A stretch of 64,000 nt of DNA from Limnoperna fortunei (Eukaryota > Mollusca > Bivalvia > Mytilida > Modiolidae): NCBI GenBank assembly GCA_944474755.1, contig OX104120.1, positions 41,706,067 to 41,770,066 of the forward strand, written 5' to 3'. The notes under the pieces were generated by a model. That model did no database searches. It had not been told where the DNA came from and worked only from the letters and a program-made list of their open reading frames with translations. Within the stretch, counting starts at the first letter, position 1. Each line of letters begins with the position of its first letter. Below, piece by piece: positions 10,637 to 23,600 of this stretch. The position numbers were made by a program, and so were the translations under genes.

Positions 10637-11436
10637 AATTAAACATGATTGTGTTAGGATGCCAACACAGAAGTCGCCCAAATCCCCATGGATAGTATTC
10701 CATGCAAATCAGTACAGCTGTACATCAAAATACGTCTAGAAATCAAATTTCGTTGAAATCGGACCAAGTTGACGTTTTCGGGGGGCGGGTGTGGTAAAAC
10801 GGCGGCCATTTTAAAATGGCGGCTTTCGCATCAAATTTGTTTTCGCCACATTGCTCAGGATGGTTAACTCTACCAGTGTACCAATTTTCATTAAAATCCA
10901 TCCACCCATCTCCGAGATCTGAGAGGGGCCAAAAATCTTTAATGGCGGCCATTTTGAAAATGGCGGCCATTTTGAAAATTTCAAAAGTGGACGGCACACC
11001 TCTGAGTGACCCTCCACCCACCTCAGCAGGTTTTATCTTGACAGTACATCAAAATACGTCTAGAAATCAAATTTCGTTGAAATCGGACAAAGTTGACATT
11101 TTTGGGGGGCGGGTGTGATAAAATGGCGGCGATTTTAAAATGGCGGCATTCGCATCAAATTTTTTTTCGCCACACTGCTCAGGATGGTTAACTCTACCAG
11201 TGTACCAATTTTCATTAAAATCCATCCACCCATCTCCGAGATCTGAGAGGTCGCCAAAAATCTTTAATGGCGGCCATTTTGAAAATGGCGGCCATTTTGA
11301 AAATTTCAAAAGTGAATGGCACACCTCTGAGTGACCCTCCACCCACCTCAGCAGGTTTTATCTTGATTGGTCAAAGCGTTTTCAAAAAATTTGTCGGACA
11401 AGTTCACAATTAAGAAAAATGTGTGGAAAAGAATAA
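10637..11436 (+). mobile_element. family D element (D1)
   Basis: The head has a C/E-like hairpin with one mismatch (TGTGTTAG against CCAACACA) and the identity motif AAGTCGCCCAAAT at 10,671-10,683, which matches the H4 3' arm over 12 nt. The body is two ~325-bp tandem units starting at ATCAAATTTCGTTGAAATC (10,742 and 11,067). Each has GGGGGGCGGGTGTG, ATGGCGGC motifs and CATCCACCCATCTCCGAG. It ends in GTGTGGAAAAGAATAATAATT and joins the next A head with no cassette. Confidence 0.75.
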
Positions 11437-12222
11437 TAATTAAAATTTACGTTTCCCGAAACGTTGAAGTCGCCTCCCGTTCCGCACTTTTGACCGAGTA
11501 GAGGGAACTAAAAGTCAAGAGCACAACTTCATAACATGAGCTTTCAGTTGGCCAAGTTTCATTTCGATCGGTTAAAAGATGAGCGAGAAAACGAGCAAAC
11601 TTTAAAACGGCCGCCATTTTGAAACCGGAAGTCGGACAAAAAATTTGTTTTGCAAAAATGCTCAGGATAGTTAGCTGTATCAGTATACCAATTTTCATTG
11701 AAATTGCTCTGGCCATAACTGAGATCTGACAACGGCCGCCATTTTGTAAAACATTAAAACGGCCGCCATTTTGAAACCGGAAGTTGGACAAAAATTTTGA
11801 AAATAGTGGCACACTCAGGGTATCATAAGCTACCTGTATACCAAATTTCGTTTAAATCGGATAACGTTTAAATTTTTACAGTTTTAGGGGGGTGGTGTTC
11901 GGATGGCGGCCATTTTGAAATGTCGGCCGCGTCAAATTTTTTTTTGCAAAAATGCTCGGGATAGTTAGCTGTACCAGTATACTAATTTTCATTGAAATTG
12001 CTTTGGCAATTACTGAGATCTGACAACGGCCGTCATTTTTTTTAACGGCGGCCATTTTGAAAATGGCGGCCATTTTCAAAATTTCAAAAGTGGATTGCAC
12101 AACTTCAGGTCACCCTTAACATGTTCCCAAAGTTTCATTTCGATCGGTTAAAAGATGAGCGAGAAAACGAGCGGACACCATTGCGAGGGGAAAAAGGAAA
12201 ACATAATAATAATAATAATAAT
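11437..12222 (+). mobile_element. family A element (A9), second copy of the higher-order repeat
   Basis: Near-identical to A8 including the TTTGTTTTGC and CATTAAAACGG variants. It differs by one T in the poly-T run before GCAAAAATGC. Confidence 0.8.
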
Positions 12223-12395
12223 AAGAAACGGAGTAAAAACAATAAGTCGCCCGACACTTCGTGGTCGGCGACTTAATAAGAAACGGAGTAAAAACAATAA
12301 GTCGCCCGACACTTCGTGGTCGGCGACTTAATAATAATAATAAGAAACGGAGTAAAAACAATAAGTCGCCCGACACTTCGTGGTCGGCGACTTAA
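12223..12395 (+). repeat. hairpin cassette array, three H1
   Basis: Second-copy equivalent of 7558-7730, with the same spacing of TAA units. Confidence 0.9.
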
Positions 12396-14086
12396 TTAAA
12401 ATTTACGTTTCGCGAAACGTGAAGTCTCCCAAACGAAGTTACTGATAGTCCTGTGCAGCCTGTGAATCACCTTATATTTGACTTTACAGGTTGCTATTCA
12501 CCTAGATTTCAAATTCTAATAAAATTGAAAAAATGGTAAATTTTCAAATTTTACTGGTATTCTGTTGACACAGACATGTTTCACCTGTCCCACATGAACG
12601 TTTGCCTAAAAGAGAATAACAAAAATAAAGTAAGTGGAGCGTGACGCCAGGGGCATACATATGAACATTGAAATGCTATTGCAATTGATGTAGACAAATG
12701 CTAATATGTAACTGCAGACAACATATCAATGGTCTACCATCAATGCTTCATATTAAACAGACACAAGAAACAAGAGGCCCTAAGGGTCCTGTATCGCTGA
12801 CCTGGAATTTTTGCTATCAAGGAGCAATAGCTTATACAACAAGGAGCTGTTTGACAACTTCGGCCCAATGAAGACTTTTGTAGTGCTTGATGAGCTGAAC
12901 ATTTCAGCAATTGAAAGTTTTTCTCTATCTACTATCGTTCTCAAGTTACAGGCAAAAAACACCCAAAATCGCTATTTTTGACTTTTCAAGAGAGATAACT
13001 ATTACAAGAAGCAGTCTGACAAAGTCAAACCAATGGAGACTTTTGTAGAGCTTGATGAGCTGAGCATTTCAGCAAGTAAAAGTTTTTCTTCATCTACTAT
13101 CGTTCTCAAGTTAAAGGCAAAAAACCCCAAAAAATCGCTTTTTTGACATTTCAAGAGAGATAACTCCTACAAGGAGCCATATGACAACTTCGAACCATAA
13201 AGTCTTTTGTGCAGCTTGATGATCTGAACATTTTAGCAATTTAAAGTTTTTCTCTATCTACTATCGTTCTCAAGTTATAGGCAAACAAGAGGCCCCAAAT
13301 TTACTTTAAGAACCCAATTTCATTGAATTCCAACGTTGTTGATTTTTTGCCGATTTGGCAACTTCGGCGGCCATTTTACAAAAAATAGCGCGTCATATAA
13401 AAATTCTGAGTTGACCATTGAACTCGACATACTAAATTTACTTTAGGAACCAATTTTCATTGAGTTCCGACAATGTTGAATTTTTGCCGATTTGGCGACT
13501 TTGGTGGCCATTTTTAAAAAAATGGCGGGTCGTATAAAAAATCTGAGTGTACCGTTGAACTCGGCATACCAAATTTACTTTTAGAACCTATTTTCGTTGA
13601 ATTATGACAATGTTGAATTTTTGCCCATTTGGCAACTTTGGCGGCCATTTTACAAAAAATGGCGCGTCGTATAAAAATTCTGAGTTGACCATTGGACTCG
13701 GCATACCAAATTTACTGTTAAAACCCATTTTCGTTGAAATCCGACAAACTTGAATTTTTGGCGATTCGGCGGCCATTTTGAAAATGGCGGCCGGTTCGCG
13801 CGCGATTTTTTGCCAAAAATAAATCAAGACCACTATGCTGAACCTACATACCAAGTTTCATCGAAATCCATCTGGCGGTTCTCCGGGAACTGCATTTTGG
13901 CGGGAAAACTTAAATGGCGGCCATTTTGAAAGTGGCGGCCATCTTGGAAATTCCGAAAGATGATTGCACATCTAGCCAATAGGGTCTAACATCCTACCAA
14001 GTTTCAAATTGATCCCATTTACGGTTTCTGAGAAAAGTGTCGGAAATCTCTACGGGGAAACCAGAAGAAGAATAATAATAATAATA
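12396..14086 (+). mobile_element. family B element, long form (B3)
   Basis: Second-copy equivalent of B2 with the same head and B identity motif. It includes a 165-bp repeat block at 12,770-13,295 flanked by ACAAGAGGCCC. The tail reads GTGTCGGAAATC where B2 has lost one G (GTGTCGAAATC). Confidence 0.8.
12770..13295 (+). repeat. 165-bp tandem repeat block inside B3
   Basis: Duplicate of 8105-8630 with the same three units and flanking ACAAGAGGCCC direct repeats. Confidence 0.65.
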
Positions 14087-14475
14087 AGAAACAGAGTAAA
14101 AACAATAAGTCTCCAAACTTCGTTTGGGAGACTTAATAAGAAACAGAGTAAAAACAATAAGTCTCCAAACTTCGTTTGGGAGACTTAATAATAAGAAACA
14201 GAGTAAAAACAATAAGTCTCCAAACTTCGTTTGGGAGACTTAATAAGAAACGGAGTAAAAACAATAAGTCGCCCGACACTTCGTGGTCGGCGACTTAATA
14301 ATAAGAAACGGAGTAAAAACAATAAGTCGCCCGACACTTCGTGGTCGGCGACTTAATAATAATAAGAAACGGAGTAAAAACAATAAGTCGCCCGACACTT
14401 CGTGGTCGGCGACTTAATAATAAGAAACGGAGTAAAAACAATAAGTCGCCCGACACTTCGTGGTCGGCGACTTAA
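14087..14475 (+). repeat. hairpin cassette array, three H2 then four H1
   Basis: Second-copy equivalent of 9420-9810, with cassette order and spacer lengths preserved. Confidence 0.9.
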
Positions 14476-14476
14476 T

Positions 14477-15125
14477 AACTAGTGCTGATTGTGTTGGGAT
14501 GCCAACACAGAATGTCTCCCAAACGAACCCCCATTGCCACTATAATCCCCATGGATAGTATTTCATTCAAATCAGTACATTAAAATATGCCTAGAAATCA
14601 AATTTTGTTGAAATCGGACAAAGTTGACTTTTTCCTGCAGTAAAATGGCCGCCATTTTGAAACCGGAAGTCGGACAAACATTTTTAAATAGTGGCACACT
14701 TAGGGTATCATAAGCTTCCTGTATACCAAATTTCGTCTAAATCGGATGACGTTTAAATTTTTACATTTTTAGGGGGGTGGTTTTCGGGTGGCGGCCATTT
14801 TGAAATGTCGGCCGCGTCAAATTTTTTTTTGCAAAAATGCTCGGGATAGTTAGCTGTACCAGTATACCAATTTTCATTGAAATTGCTTTGGCAATTACTG
14901 AGATCTGACAACGGCCGTCATTTTTTTCAACGGCGGCCATTTTGAAAATGGCGGCCATTTTGAAAATTTCAAAAGTGGATTGCACAACTTCAGGTCACCC
15001 TTAACATGTTCCCAAAGTTTCATTTCGATCGGTTAAAAGATGAGCGAGAAAACGAGCGGACAACATTGCGAGGGGAAAAAGGAAAACATAAGAAATATGA
15101 AAATAATAATAATAATAATAATAAT
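14477..15125 (+). mobile_element. family C element (C2)
   Basis: Second-copy equivalent of C1 with the same E-type head, A-type tail and GGTTTTCGGGTGG variant. Confidence 0.75.
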
Positions 15126-15296
15126 AAGAAACGGAGTAAAAACAATAAGTCGCCCGACACTTCGTGGTCGGCGACTTAATAAGAAACGGAGTAAAAACAA
15201 TAAGTCGCCCGACACTTCGTGGTCGGCGACTTAATAATAATAAGAAACGGAGTAAAAACAATAAGTCGCCCGACACTTCGTGGTCGGCGACTTAAT
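15126..15296 (+). repeat. hairpin cassette array, three H1
   Basis: Second-copy equivalent of 10,460-10,632. Confidence 0.9.
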
Positions 15297-15302
15297 AATA
15301 AT

Positions 15303-16103
15303 AATTAAACATGATTGTGTTAGGATGCCAACACAGAAGTCGCCCAAATCCCCATGGATAGTATTCCATGCAAATCAGTACAGCTGTACATCAAAATACG
15401 TCTAGAAATCAAATTTCGTTGAAATCGGACCAAGTTGACGTTTTCGGGGGGCGGGTGTGGTAAAACGGCGGCCATTTTAAAATGGCGGCTTTCGCATCAA
15501 ATTTGTTTTCGCCACATTGCTCAGGATGGTTAACTCTACCAGTGTACCAATTTTCATTAAAATCCATCCACCCATCTCCGAGATCTGAGAGGGGCCAAAA
15601 ATCTTTAATGGCGGCCATTTTGAAAATGGCGGCCATTTTGAAAATTTCAAAAGTGGACGGCACACCTCTGAGTGACCCTCCACCCACCTCAGCAGGTTTT
15701 ATCTTGACAGTACATCAAAATACGTCTAGAAATCAAATTTCGTTGAAATCGGACAAAGTTGACATTTTTGGGGGGCGGGTGTGATAAAATGGCGGCGATT
15801 TTAAAATGGCGGCATTCGCATCAAATTTTTTTTCGCCACACTGCTCAGGATGGTTAACTCTACCAGTGTACCAATTTTCATTAAAATCCATCCACCCATC
15901 TCCGAGATCTGAGAGGTCGCCAAAAATCTTTAATGGCGGCCATTTTGAAAATGGCGGCCATTTTGAAAATTTCAAAAGTGAATGGCACACCTCTGAGTGA
16001 CCCTCCACCCACCTCAGCAGGTTTTATCTTGATTGGTCAAAGCGTTTTCAAAAAATTTGTCGGACAAGTTCACAATTAAGAAAAATGTGTGGAAAAGAAT
16101 AAT
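15303..16103 (+). mobile_element. family D element (D2)
   Basis: Second-copy equivalent of D1: two ~325-bp units, no cassette behind it, joined to A10 by AATAATTAAAA. Confidence 0.75.
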
Positions 16104-16888
16104 AATTAAAATTTACGTTTCCCGAAACGTTGAAGTCGCCTCCCGTTCCGCACTTTTGACCGAGTAGAGGGAACTAAAAGTCAAGAGCACAACTTCATAA
16201 CATGAGCTTTCAGTTGGCCAAGTTTCATTTCGATCGGTTAAAAGATGAGCGAGAAAACGAGCAAACTTTAAAACGGCCGCCATTTTGAAACCGGAAGTCG
16301 GACAAAAAATTTGTTTTGCAAAAATGCTCAGGATAGTTAGCTGTATCAGTATACCAATTTTCATTGAAATTGCTCTGGCCATAACTGAGATCTGACAACG
16401 GCCGCCATTTTGTAAAACATTAAAACGGCCGCCATTTTGAAACCGGAAGTTGGACAAAAATTTTGAAAATAGTGGCACACTCAGGGTATCATAAGCTACC
16501 TGTATACCAAATTTCGTTTAAATCGGATAACGTTTAAATTTTTACAGTTTTAGGGGGGTGGTGTTCGGATGGCGGCCATTTTGAAATGTCGGCCGCGTCA
16601 AATTTTTTTTTGCAAAAATGCTCGGGATAGTTAGCTGTACCAGTATACTAATTTTCATTGAAATTGCTTTGGCAATTACTGAGATCTGACAACGGCCGTC
16701 ATTTTTTTTAACGGCGGCCATTTTGAAAATGGCGGCCATTTTCAAAATTTCAAAAGTGGATTGCACAACTTCAGGTCACCCTTAACATGTTCCCAAAGTT
16801 TCATTTCGATCGGTTAAAAGATGAGCGAGAAAACGAGCGGACACCATTGCGAGGGGAAAAAGGAAAACATAATAATAATAATAATAAT
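16104..16888 (+). mobile_element. family A element (A10), third copy of the higher-order repeat
   Basis: Carries the A8/A9 marker variants. It is the first module of the partial third 4.66-kb unit. Confidence 0.8.
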
Positions 16889-17061
16889 AAGAAACGGAGT
16901 AAAAACAATAAGTCGCCCGACACTTCGTGGTCGGCGACTTAATAAGAAACGGAGTAAAAACAATAAGTCGCCCGACACTTCGTGGTCGGCGACTTAATAA
17001 TAATAATAAGAAACGGAGTAAAAACAATAAGTCGCCCGACACTTCGTGGTCGGCGACTTAA
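16889..17061 (+). repeat. hairpin cassette array, three H1
   Basis: Third-copy equivalent of 7558-7730. Confidence 0.9.
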
Positions 17062-18749
17062 TTAAAATTTACGTTTCGCGAAACGTGAAGTCTCCCAAAC
17101 GAAGTTACTGATAGTCCTGTGCAGCCTGTGAATCACCTTATATTTGACTTTACAGGTTGCTATTCACCTAGATTTCAAATTCTAATAAAATTGAAAAAAA
17201 TGGTAAATTTTCAAATTTTACTGGTATTCTGTTGACACAGACATGTTTCACCTGTCCCACATGAACGTTTGCCTAAAAGAGAATAACAAAAATAAAGTAA
17301 GTGGAGCGTGACGCCAGGGGCATACATATGAACATTGAAATGCTATTGCAATTGATGTAGACAAATGCTAATATGTAACTGCAGACAACATATCAATGGT
17401 CTACCATCAATGCTTCATATTAAACAGACACAAGAAACAAGAGGCCCTAAGGGTCCTGTATCGCTGACCTGGAATTTTTGCTATCAAGGAGCAATAGCTT
17501 ATACAACAAGGAGCTGTTTGACAACTTCGGCCCAATGAAGACTTTTGTAGTGCTTGATGAGCTGAACATTTCAGCAATTGAAAGTTTTTCTCTATCTACT
17601 ATCGTTCTCAAGTTACAGGCAAAAAACACCCAAAATCGCTATTTTTGACTTTTCAAGAGAGATAACTATTACAAGAAGCAGTCTGACAAAGTCAAACCAA
17701 TGGAGACTTTTGTAGAGCTTGATGAGCTGAGCATTTCAGCAAGTAAAAGTTTTTCTTCATCTACTATCGTTCTCAAGTTAAAGGCAAAAAACCCCAAAAA
17801 ATCGCTTTTTTGACATTTCAAGAGAGATAACTCCTACAAGGAGCCATATGACAACTTCGAACCATAAAGTCTTTTGTGCAGCTTGATGATCTGAACATTT
17901 TAGCAATTTAAAGTTTTTCTCTATCTACTATCGTTCTCAAGTTATAGGCAAACAAGAGGCCCCAAATTTACTTTAAGAACCCAATTTCATTGAATTCCAA
18001 CGTTGTTGATTTTTTGCCGATTTGGCAACTTCGGCGGCCATTTTACAAAAAATAGCGCGTCATATAAAAATTCTGAGTTGACCATTGAACTCGACATACT
18101 AAATTTACTTTAGGAACCAATTTTCATTGAGTTCCGACAATGTTGAATTTTTGCCGATTTGGCGACTTTGGTGGCCATTTTTAAAAAAATGGCGGGTCGT
18201 ATAAAAAATCTGAGTGTACCGTTGAACTCGGCATACCAAATTTACTTTTAGAACCTATTTTCGTTGAATTATGACAATGTTGAATTTTTGCCCATTTGGC
18301 AACTTTGGCGGCCATTTTACAAAAAATGGCGCGTCGTATAAAAATTCTGAGTTGACCATTGGACTCGGCATACCAAATTTACTGTTAAAACCCATTTTCG
18401 TTGAAATCCGACAAACTTGAATTTTTGGCGATTCGGCGGCCATTTTGAAAATGGCGGCCGGTTCGCGCGCGATTTTTTGCCAAAAATAAATCAAGACCAC
18501 TATGCTGAACCTACATACCAAGTTTCATCGAAATCCATCTGGCGGTTCTCCGGGAACTGCATTTTGGCGGGAAAACTTAAATGGCGGCCATTTTGAAAGT
18601 GGCGGCCATCTTGGAAATTCCGAAAGATGATTGCACATCTAGCCAATAGGGTCTAACATCCTACCAAGTTTCAAATTGATCCCATTTACGGTTTCTGAGA
18701 AAAGTGTCGGAAATCTCTACGGAAAAAGCAGAAGAAGAATAATAATAAT
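17062..18749 (+). mobile_element. family B element, long form (B4)
   Basis: Third-copy equivalent of B2 with its 165-bp repeat block at 17,437-17,962. The 3' end differs from B2 and B3: it ends CTACGGAAAAAGCAGAAG, as B1 does, and is followed directly by an A head. The switch from the higher-order repeat to the 16.7-kb-offset duplication therefore lies within this element. Confidence 0.8.
17437..17962 (+). repeat. 165-bp tandem repeat block inside B4
   Basis: Third copy of the block at 8105-8630, with the same flanking ACAAGAGGCCC repeats. Confidence 0.65.
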
Positions 18750-19543
18750 AATTAAAATTTACGTTTCCCGAAACGTTGAAGTCGCCTCCCGTTCCGCACT
18801 TTTGACCGAGTAGAGGGAACTAAAAGTCAAGAGCACAACTTCATAACATGAGCTTTCAGTTGGCCAAGTTTCATTTCGATCGGTTAAAAGATGAGCGAGA
18901 AAACGAGCAAACTTTAAAACGGCCGCCATTTTGAAACCGGAAGTCGGACAAAAAATTTTTTTTGCAAAAATGCTCAGGATAGTTAGCTGTATCAGTATAC
19001 CAATTTTCATTGAAATTGCTCTGGCCATAACTGAGATCTGACAACGGCCGCCATTTTGTAAAACTTTAAAACGGCCGCCATTTTGAAACCGGAAGTCGGA
19101 CAAAACATTTTTAAATAGTGGCACACTTAGGGTATCATAAGCTACCTGTATACCAAATTTCGTCTAAATCGGATGACGTTTAAATTTTTACATTTTTAGG
19201 GGGGTGGTGTTCGGATGGCGGCCATTTTGAAATGTCGGCCGCGTCAAATTTTTTTTTGCAAAAATGCTCGGGATAGTTAGCTGTACCAGTATACCAATTT
19301 TCATTGAAATTGCTTTGGCAATTACTGAGATCTGACAACGGCCGTCATTTTTTTCAACGGCGGCCATTTTGAAAATGGCGGCCATTTTGAAAATTTCAAA
19401 AGTGGATTGCACAACTTCAGGTCACCCTTAACAGGTTCCCAAAGTTTCATTTCGATCAGTTAAAAGATGAGCGAGAAAACGAGCGGACAACATTGCGACG
19501 GGAAAAAGGAAAACATAAGAAATATGAAAATAATAATAATAAT
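18750..19543 (+). mobile_element. family A element (A11), duplicate of A2
   Basis: Matches 2009-2802 at an offset near 16,741, including the CCCTTAACAGGTTCCC and TTTCGATCAGTTAAAAG variants at its 3' end. Confidence 0.8.
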
Positions 19544-20317
19544 AAAATTTACGTTTCCCGAAACGTTGAAGTCGCCTCCCGTTCCGCACGTTTGACCGAG
19601 TAGAGGGAACTAAAAGTCAAGAGCACAACTTCATAACATGAGCTTTCAGTTGGCCAAGTTTCATTTCGATCGGTTAAAAGATGAGCGAGAAAACGAGCAA
19701 ACTTTAAAACGGCCGCCATTTTGAAACCGGAAGTCGGACAAAAAATTTTTTTTGCAAAAATGCTCAGGATAGTTAGCTGTACCAGTATACCAATTTTCAT
19801 TGAAATTGCTCTGGCCATAACTGAGATCTGACAACGGCCGCCATTTTGTAAAACTTTAAAACAGCCGCCATTTTGAAACCGGAAGTCGGACAAAAATTTT
19901 GAAAATAGTGGCACACTCAGGGTATCATAAGCTACCTGTATACCAAATTTCGTTTAAATCGGATGACGTTTAAATTTTTACAGTTTTAAGGGGGTGGTGT
20001 TCGGATGGCGGCCATTTTGAAATGTCGGCCGCGTCAAATTTTTTTTTGCAAAAATGCTCGGGATAGGGAGCTGTATCAGTATACCAATTTTCATTGAAAT
20101 TGCTTTGGCAATTACTGAGATCTGACAACGGCCGTCATTTTTTTTCAACGGCGGCCATTTTGAAAATGGCGGCCATTTTGAAAATTTCAAAAGTGGATTG
20201 CACAACTTCTGGTCACCCTTATTATGTTCCCAAAGTTTCATTTCGATCGGTTAAAAGATGAGCGAGAAAACGAGCGGACAACATTGCGAGGGGAAAAAGG
20301 AAAACATAATAATAATA
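19544..20317 (+). mobile_element. family A element (A12), duplicate of A3
   Basis: Matches 2803-3576, sharing TTCCGCACGTTTG, ACAGCCGCC and CTTCTGGTCACCC. Confidence 0.8.
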
Positions 20318-21099
20318 ATTAAAATTTACGTTTCCCGAAACGTTGAAGTCGCCTCCCGTTCCGCACTTTTGACCGAGTAGAGGGAACTAAAAGTCAAGAG
20401 CACAACTTCATAACATGAGCTTTCAGTTGGCCAAGTTTCATTTCGATCGGTTATAAGATGAGCGAGAAAACGAGCAAACTTTAAAACGGCCGCCATTTTG
20501 AAACCGGAAGTCGGACAAAAAATTTTTTTTGCAAAAATGCTCAGGATAGTTAGCTGTATCAGTATACCAATTTTCATTGAAATTGCTCTGGCCATAACTG
20601 AGATCTGACAACGGCCGCCATTTTTTAAAACTTTAAAACGGCCGCCATTTTGAAACCGGAAGTCGGACAAAACATTTTTAAATAGTGGCACACTTAGGGT
20701 ATCATAAGCTACCTGTATACCAAATTTCGTCTAAATCGGATGACGTTTAAATTTTTACATTTTTAGGGGGGTGGTGTTCGGATGGCGGCCATTTTGAAAT
20801 GTCGGCCGCGTCAAATTTTTTTTTTGCAAAAATGCTCGGGATAGTTAGCTGTACCAGTATACCAATTTTCATTGAAATTGCTTTGGCAATTACTGAGATC
20901 TGACAACGGCCGTCATTTTTTTCAACGGCGGCCATTTTGAAAATGGCGGCCATTTTGAAAATTTCAAAAGTGGATTGCACAACTTCAGGTCACCCTTAAC
21001 ATGTTCCCAAAGTTTCATTTCGATCGGTTAAAAGATGAGCGAGAAAACGAGCGGACAACATTGCGAGGGGAAAACATAAGAAATATGAAAATAATAATA
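20318..21099 (+). mobile_element. family A element (A13)
   Basis: Complete A unit with the private changes CGGTTATAAGATG and GCCATTTTTTAAAAC. A14 repeats it at an offset of 782 bases with the same changes, so the pair arose by a single-unit tandem duplication. Confidence 0.8.
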
Positions 21100-21893
21100 A
21101 TTAAAATTTACGTTTCCCGAAACGTTGAAGTCGCCTCCCGTTCCGCACTTTTGACCGAGTAGAGGGAACTAAAAGTCAAGAGCACAACTTCATAACATGA
21201 GCTTTCAGTTGGCCAAGTTTCATTTCGATCGGTTATAAGATGAGCGAGAAAACGAGCAAACTTTAAAACGGCCGCCATTTTGAAACCGGAAGTCGGACAA
21301 AAAATTTTTTTTGCAAAAATGCTCAGGATAGTTAGCTGTATCAGTATACCAATTTTCATTGAAATTGCTCTGGCCATAACTGAGATCTGACAACGGCCGC
21401 CATTTTTTAAAACTTTAAAACGGCCGCCATTTTGAAACCGGAAGTCGGACAAAACATTTTTAAATAGTGGCACACTTAGGGTATCATAAGCTACCTGTAT
21501 ACCAAATTTCGTCTAAATCGGATGACGTTTAAATTTTTACATTTTTAGGGGGGTGGTGTTCGGATGGCGGCCATTTTGAAATGTCGGCCGCGTCAAATTT
21601 TTTTTTTGCAAAAATGCTCGGGATAGTTAGCTGTACCAGTATACCAATTTTCATTGAAATTGCTTTGGCAATTACTGAGATCTGACAACGGCCGTCATTT
21701 TTTTCAACGGCGGCCATTTTGAAAATGGCGGCCATTTTGAAAATTTCAAAAGTGGATTGCACAACTTCAGGTCACCCTTAACATGTTCCCAAAGTTTCAT
21801 TTCGATCGGTTAAAAGATGAGCGAGAAAACGAGCGGACAACATTGCGAGGGGAAAACATAAGAAATATGAAAATAATAATAATAATAATAATA
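21100..21893 (+). mobile_element. family A element (A14), tandem duplicate of A13
   Basis: Shares the CGGTTATAAGATG and GCCATTTTTTAAAAC variants of A13. The terminal TAA tract is longer. Confidence 0.8.
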
Positions 21894-22671
21894 ATTAAAA
21901 CTTACGTTTCCCGAAACGTTGAAGTCGCCTCCCGTTCCGCACTTTTGACCGAGTAGAGGGAACTAAAAGTCAAGAGCACAACTTCATAACATGAGCTTTC
22001 AGTTGGCCAAGTTTCATTTCGATCGGTTAAAAGATGAGCGAGAAAACGAGCAAACTTTAAAACGGCCGCCATTTTGAAACCGGAAGTCGGACAAAAAATT
22101 TTTTTTGCAAAAATGCTCAGGATAGTTAGCTGTATCAGTATACCAATTTTCATTGAAATTGCTCTGGCCATAACTGAGATCTGACAACGGCCGCCATTTT
22201 GTAAAACTTTAAAACGGCCGCCATTTTGAAACCGGAAGTCGGACAAAAATTTTGAAAATAGTGGCACACTCAGGGTATCATAAGCTACCTGTATACCAAA
22301 TTTCTTTTAAATCGGATGACGTTTAAATTTTTACAGTTTTAGGGGGGTGGTGTTCGGATGGCGGCCATTTTGAAATGTCGGCCGCGTCAAATTTTTTTTT
22401 GCAAAAATGCTCGGGATAGGGAGCTGTATCAGTATACCAATTTTCATTGAAATTGCTTTGGCAATTACTGAGATCTGACAACGGCCGTCATTTTTTTCAA
22501 CGGCGGCCATTTTGAAAATGGCGGCCATTTTGAAAATTTCAAAAGTGGATTGCACAACTTCAGGTCACCCTTATTATGTTCCCAAAGTTTCATTTCGATC
22601 GGTTAAAAGATGAGCGAGAAAACGAGCGGACAACATTGCGAGGGGAAAAAGGAAAACATAATAATAATAAT
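21894..22671 (+). mobile_element. family A element (A15)
   Basis: Complete A unit with head variant AAAACTTACG and GATAGGGAGCTGTATC in the second half. It is followed by four H1 cassettes, the cognate type. Confidence 0.8.
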
Positions 22672-22912
22672 AAGAAACGGAGTAAAAACAATAAGTCGCC
22701 CGACACTTCGTGGTCGGCGACTTTATAATAATAATAAGAAACGGAGTAAAAACAATAAGTCGCCCGACACTTCGTGGTCGGCGACTTAATAATAATAATA
22801 AGAAACGGAGTAAAAACAATAAGTCGCCCGACACTTCGTGGTCGGCGACTTAATAAGAAACGGAGTAAAAACAATAAGTCGCCCGACACTTCGTGGTCGG
22901 CGACTTAATAAT
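22672..22912 (+). repeat. hairpin cassette array, four H1
   Basis: Four H1 cassettes. The first ends GCGACTTTATAAT, a single-base change outside the paired stem. TAA spacers are three, three and none. Confidence 0.9.
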
Positions 22913-22913
22913 A

Positions 22914-23546
22914 ATAACTAGTGCTGATTGTGTTGGGATGCCAACACAGAATGTCTCCCAAACGAACCCCCATTGCCACTATAATCCCCATGGATAGTAT
23001 TTCATTCAAATCAGTACATTAAAATATGCCTAGAAATCAAATTTTGTTGAAATCGGACAAAGTTGACCTTTTCCTGCAGTAAAATGGCCGCCATTTTGAA
23101 ACCGGAAGTCGGACAAAAAATTTTTAAATAGTGGCACACTCAGGGTATCATAAGCTACCTGAATACCAAATTTCGTCTAAATCGGATGACGTTTAAATTT
23201 TTACATTTTTAGGGGGTGGTGTTCGGATGGCGGCCATTTTGAAATGTCGGCCGCGTCAAATTTTTTTTTGCAAAAATGCTCGGGATAGTTAGCTGTATCA
23301 GTATACCAATTTTCATTGAAATTGCTTTGGCAATTACTGAGATCTGACAACGGCCGTTATTTTTTTTCAACGGCGGCCATTTTGAATATGGCGGCCATTT
23401 TGAAAATTTCAAAAGTGGATTGCACAACTTCAGGTCACCCTTAACATGTTCCCAAAGTTTCATTTCGATCGGTTAAAAGATGAGCGAGAAAACGAGCGGA
23501 CAACATTGCGAGGGGAAAACATAAGAAATATGAAAATAATAATAAT
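22914..23546 (+). mobile_element. family C element (C3)
   Basis: E-type head with perfect TGTGTTGG/CCAACACA hairpin and ATGTCTCCCAAACGAA motif, then an A-type second half. It ends in GAAATATGAAAATAATAATAA and one H1, again matching the tail rather than the head. Confidence 0.75.
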
Positions 23547-23600
23547 AAGAAACGGAGTAAAAACAATAAGTCGCCCGACACTTCGTGGTCGGCGACTTAA
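23547..23600 (+). repeat. single H1 hairpin cassette
   Basis: One H1 between C3 and E1. Its tail GACTTAA runs directly into CTAGTGCTGATT, with no extra TAA unit, so this is the tightest cassette-to-head joint of this type. Confidence 0.9.

Larger units (their letters stand above)
6776..18749 (+). repeat. 4.66-kb higher-order tandem repeat, about 2.6 copies
   Basis: Copies run 6776-11,436, 11,437-16,103 and 16,104-18,749 (partial). Equivalent landmarks are spaced 4664 to 4667 bases apart. The unit order is A, three H1, B with the 165-bp repeat insert, three H2 plus four H1, C, three H1, D. Only occasional single-base and homopolymer differences are visible (for example GACTTTTAAAGAG at ~8320 against GACTTTTCAAGAG), so the amplification looks recent. 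The third copy stops at the end of B, where the sequence switches to a tail like that at 1981-2008. Confidence 0.85.
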
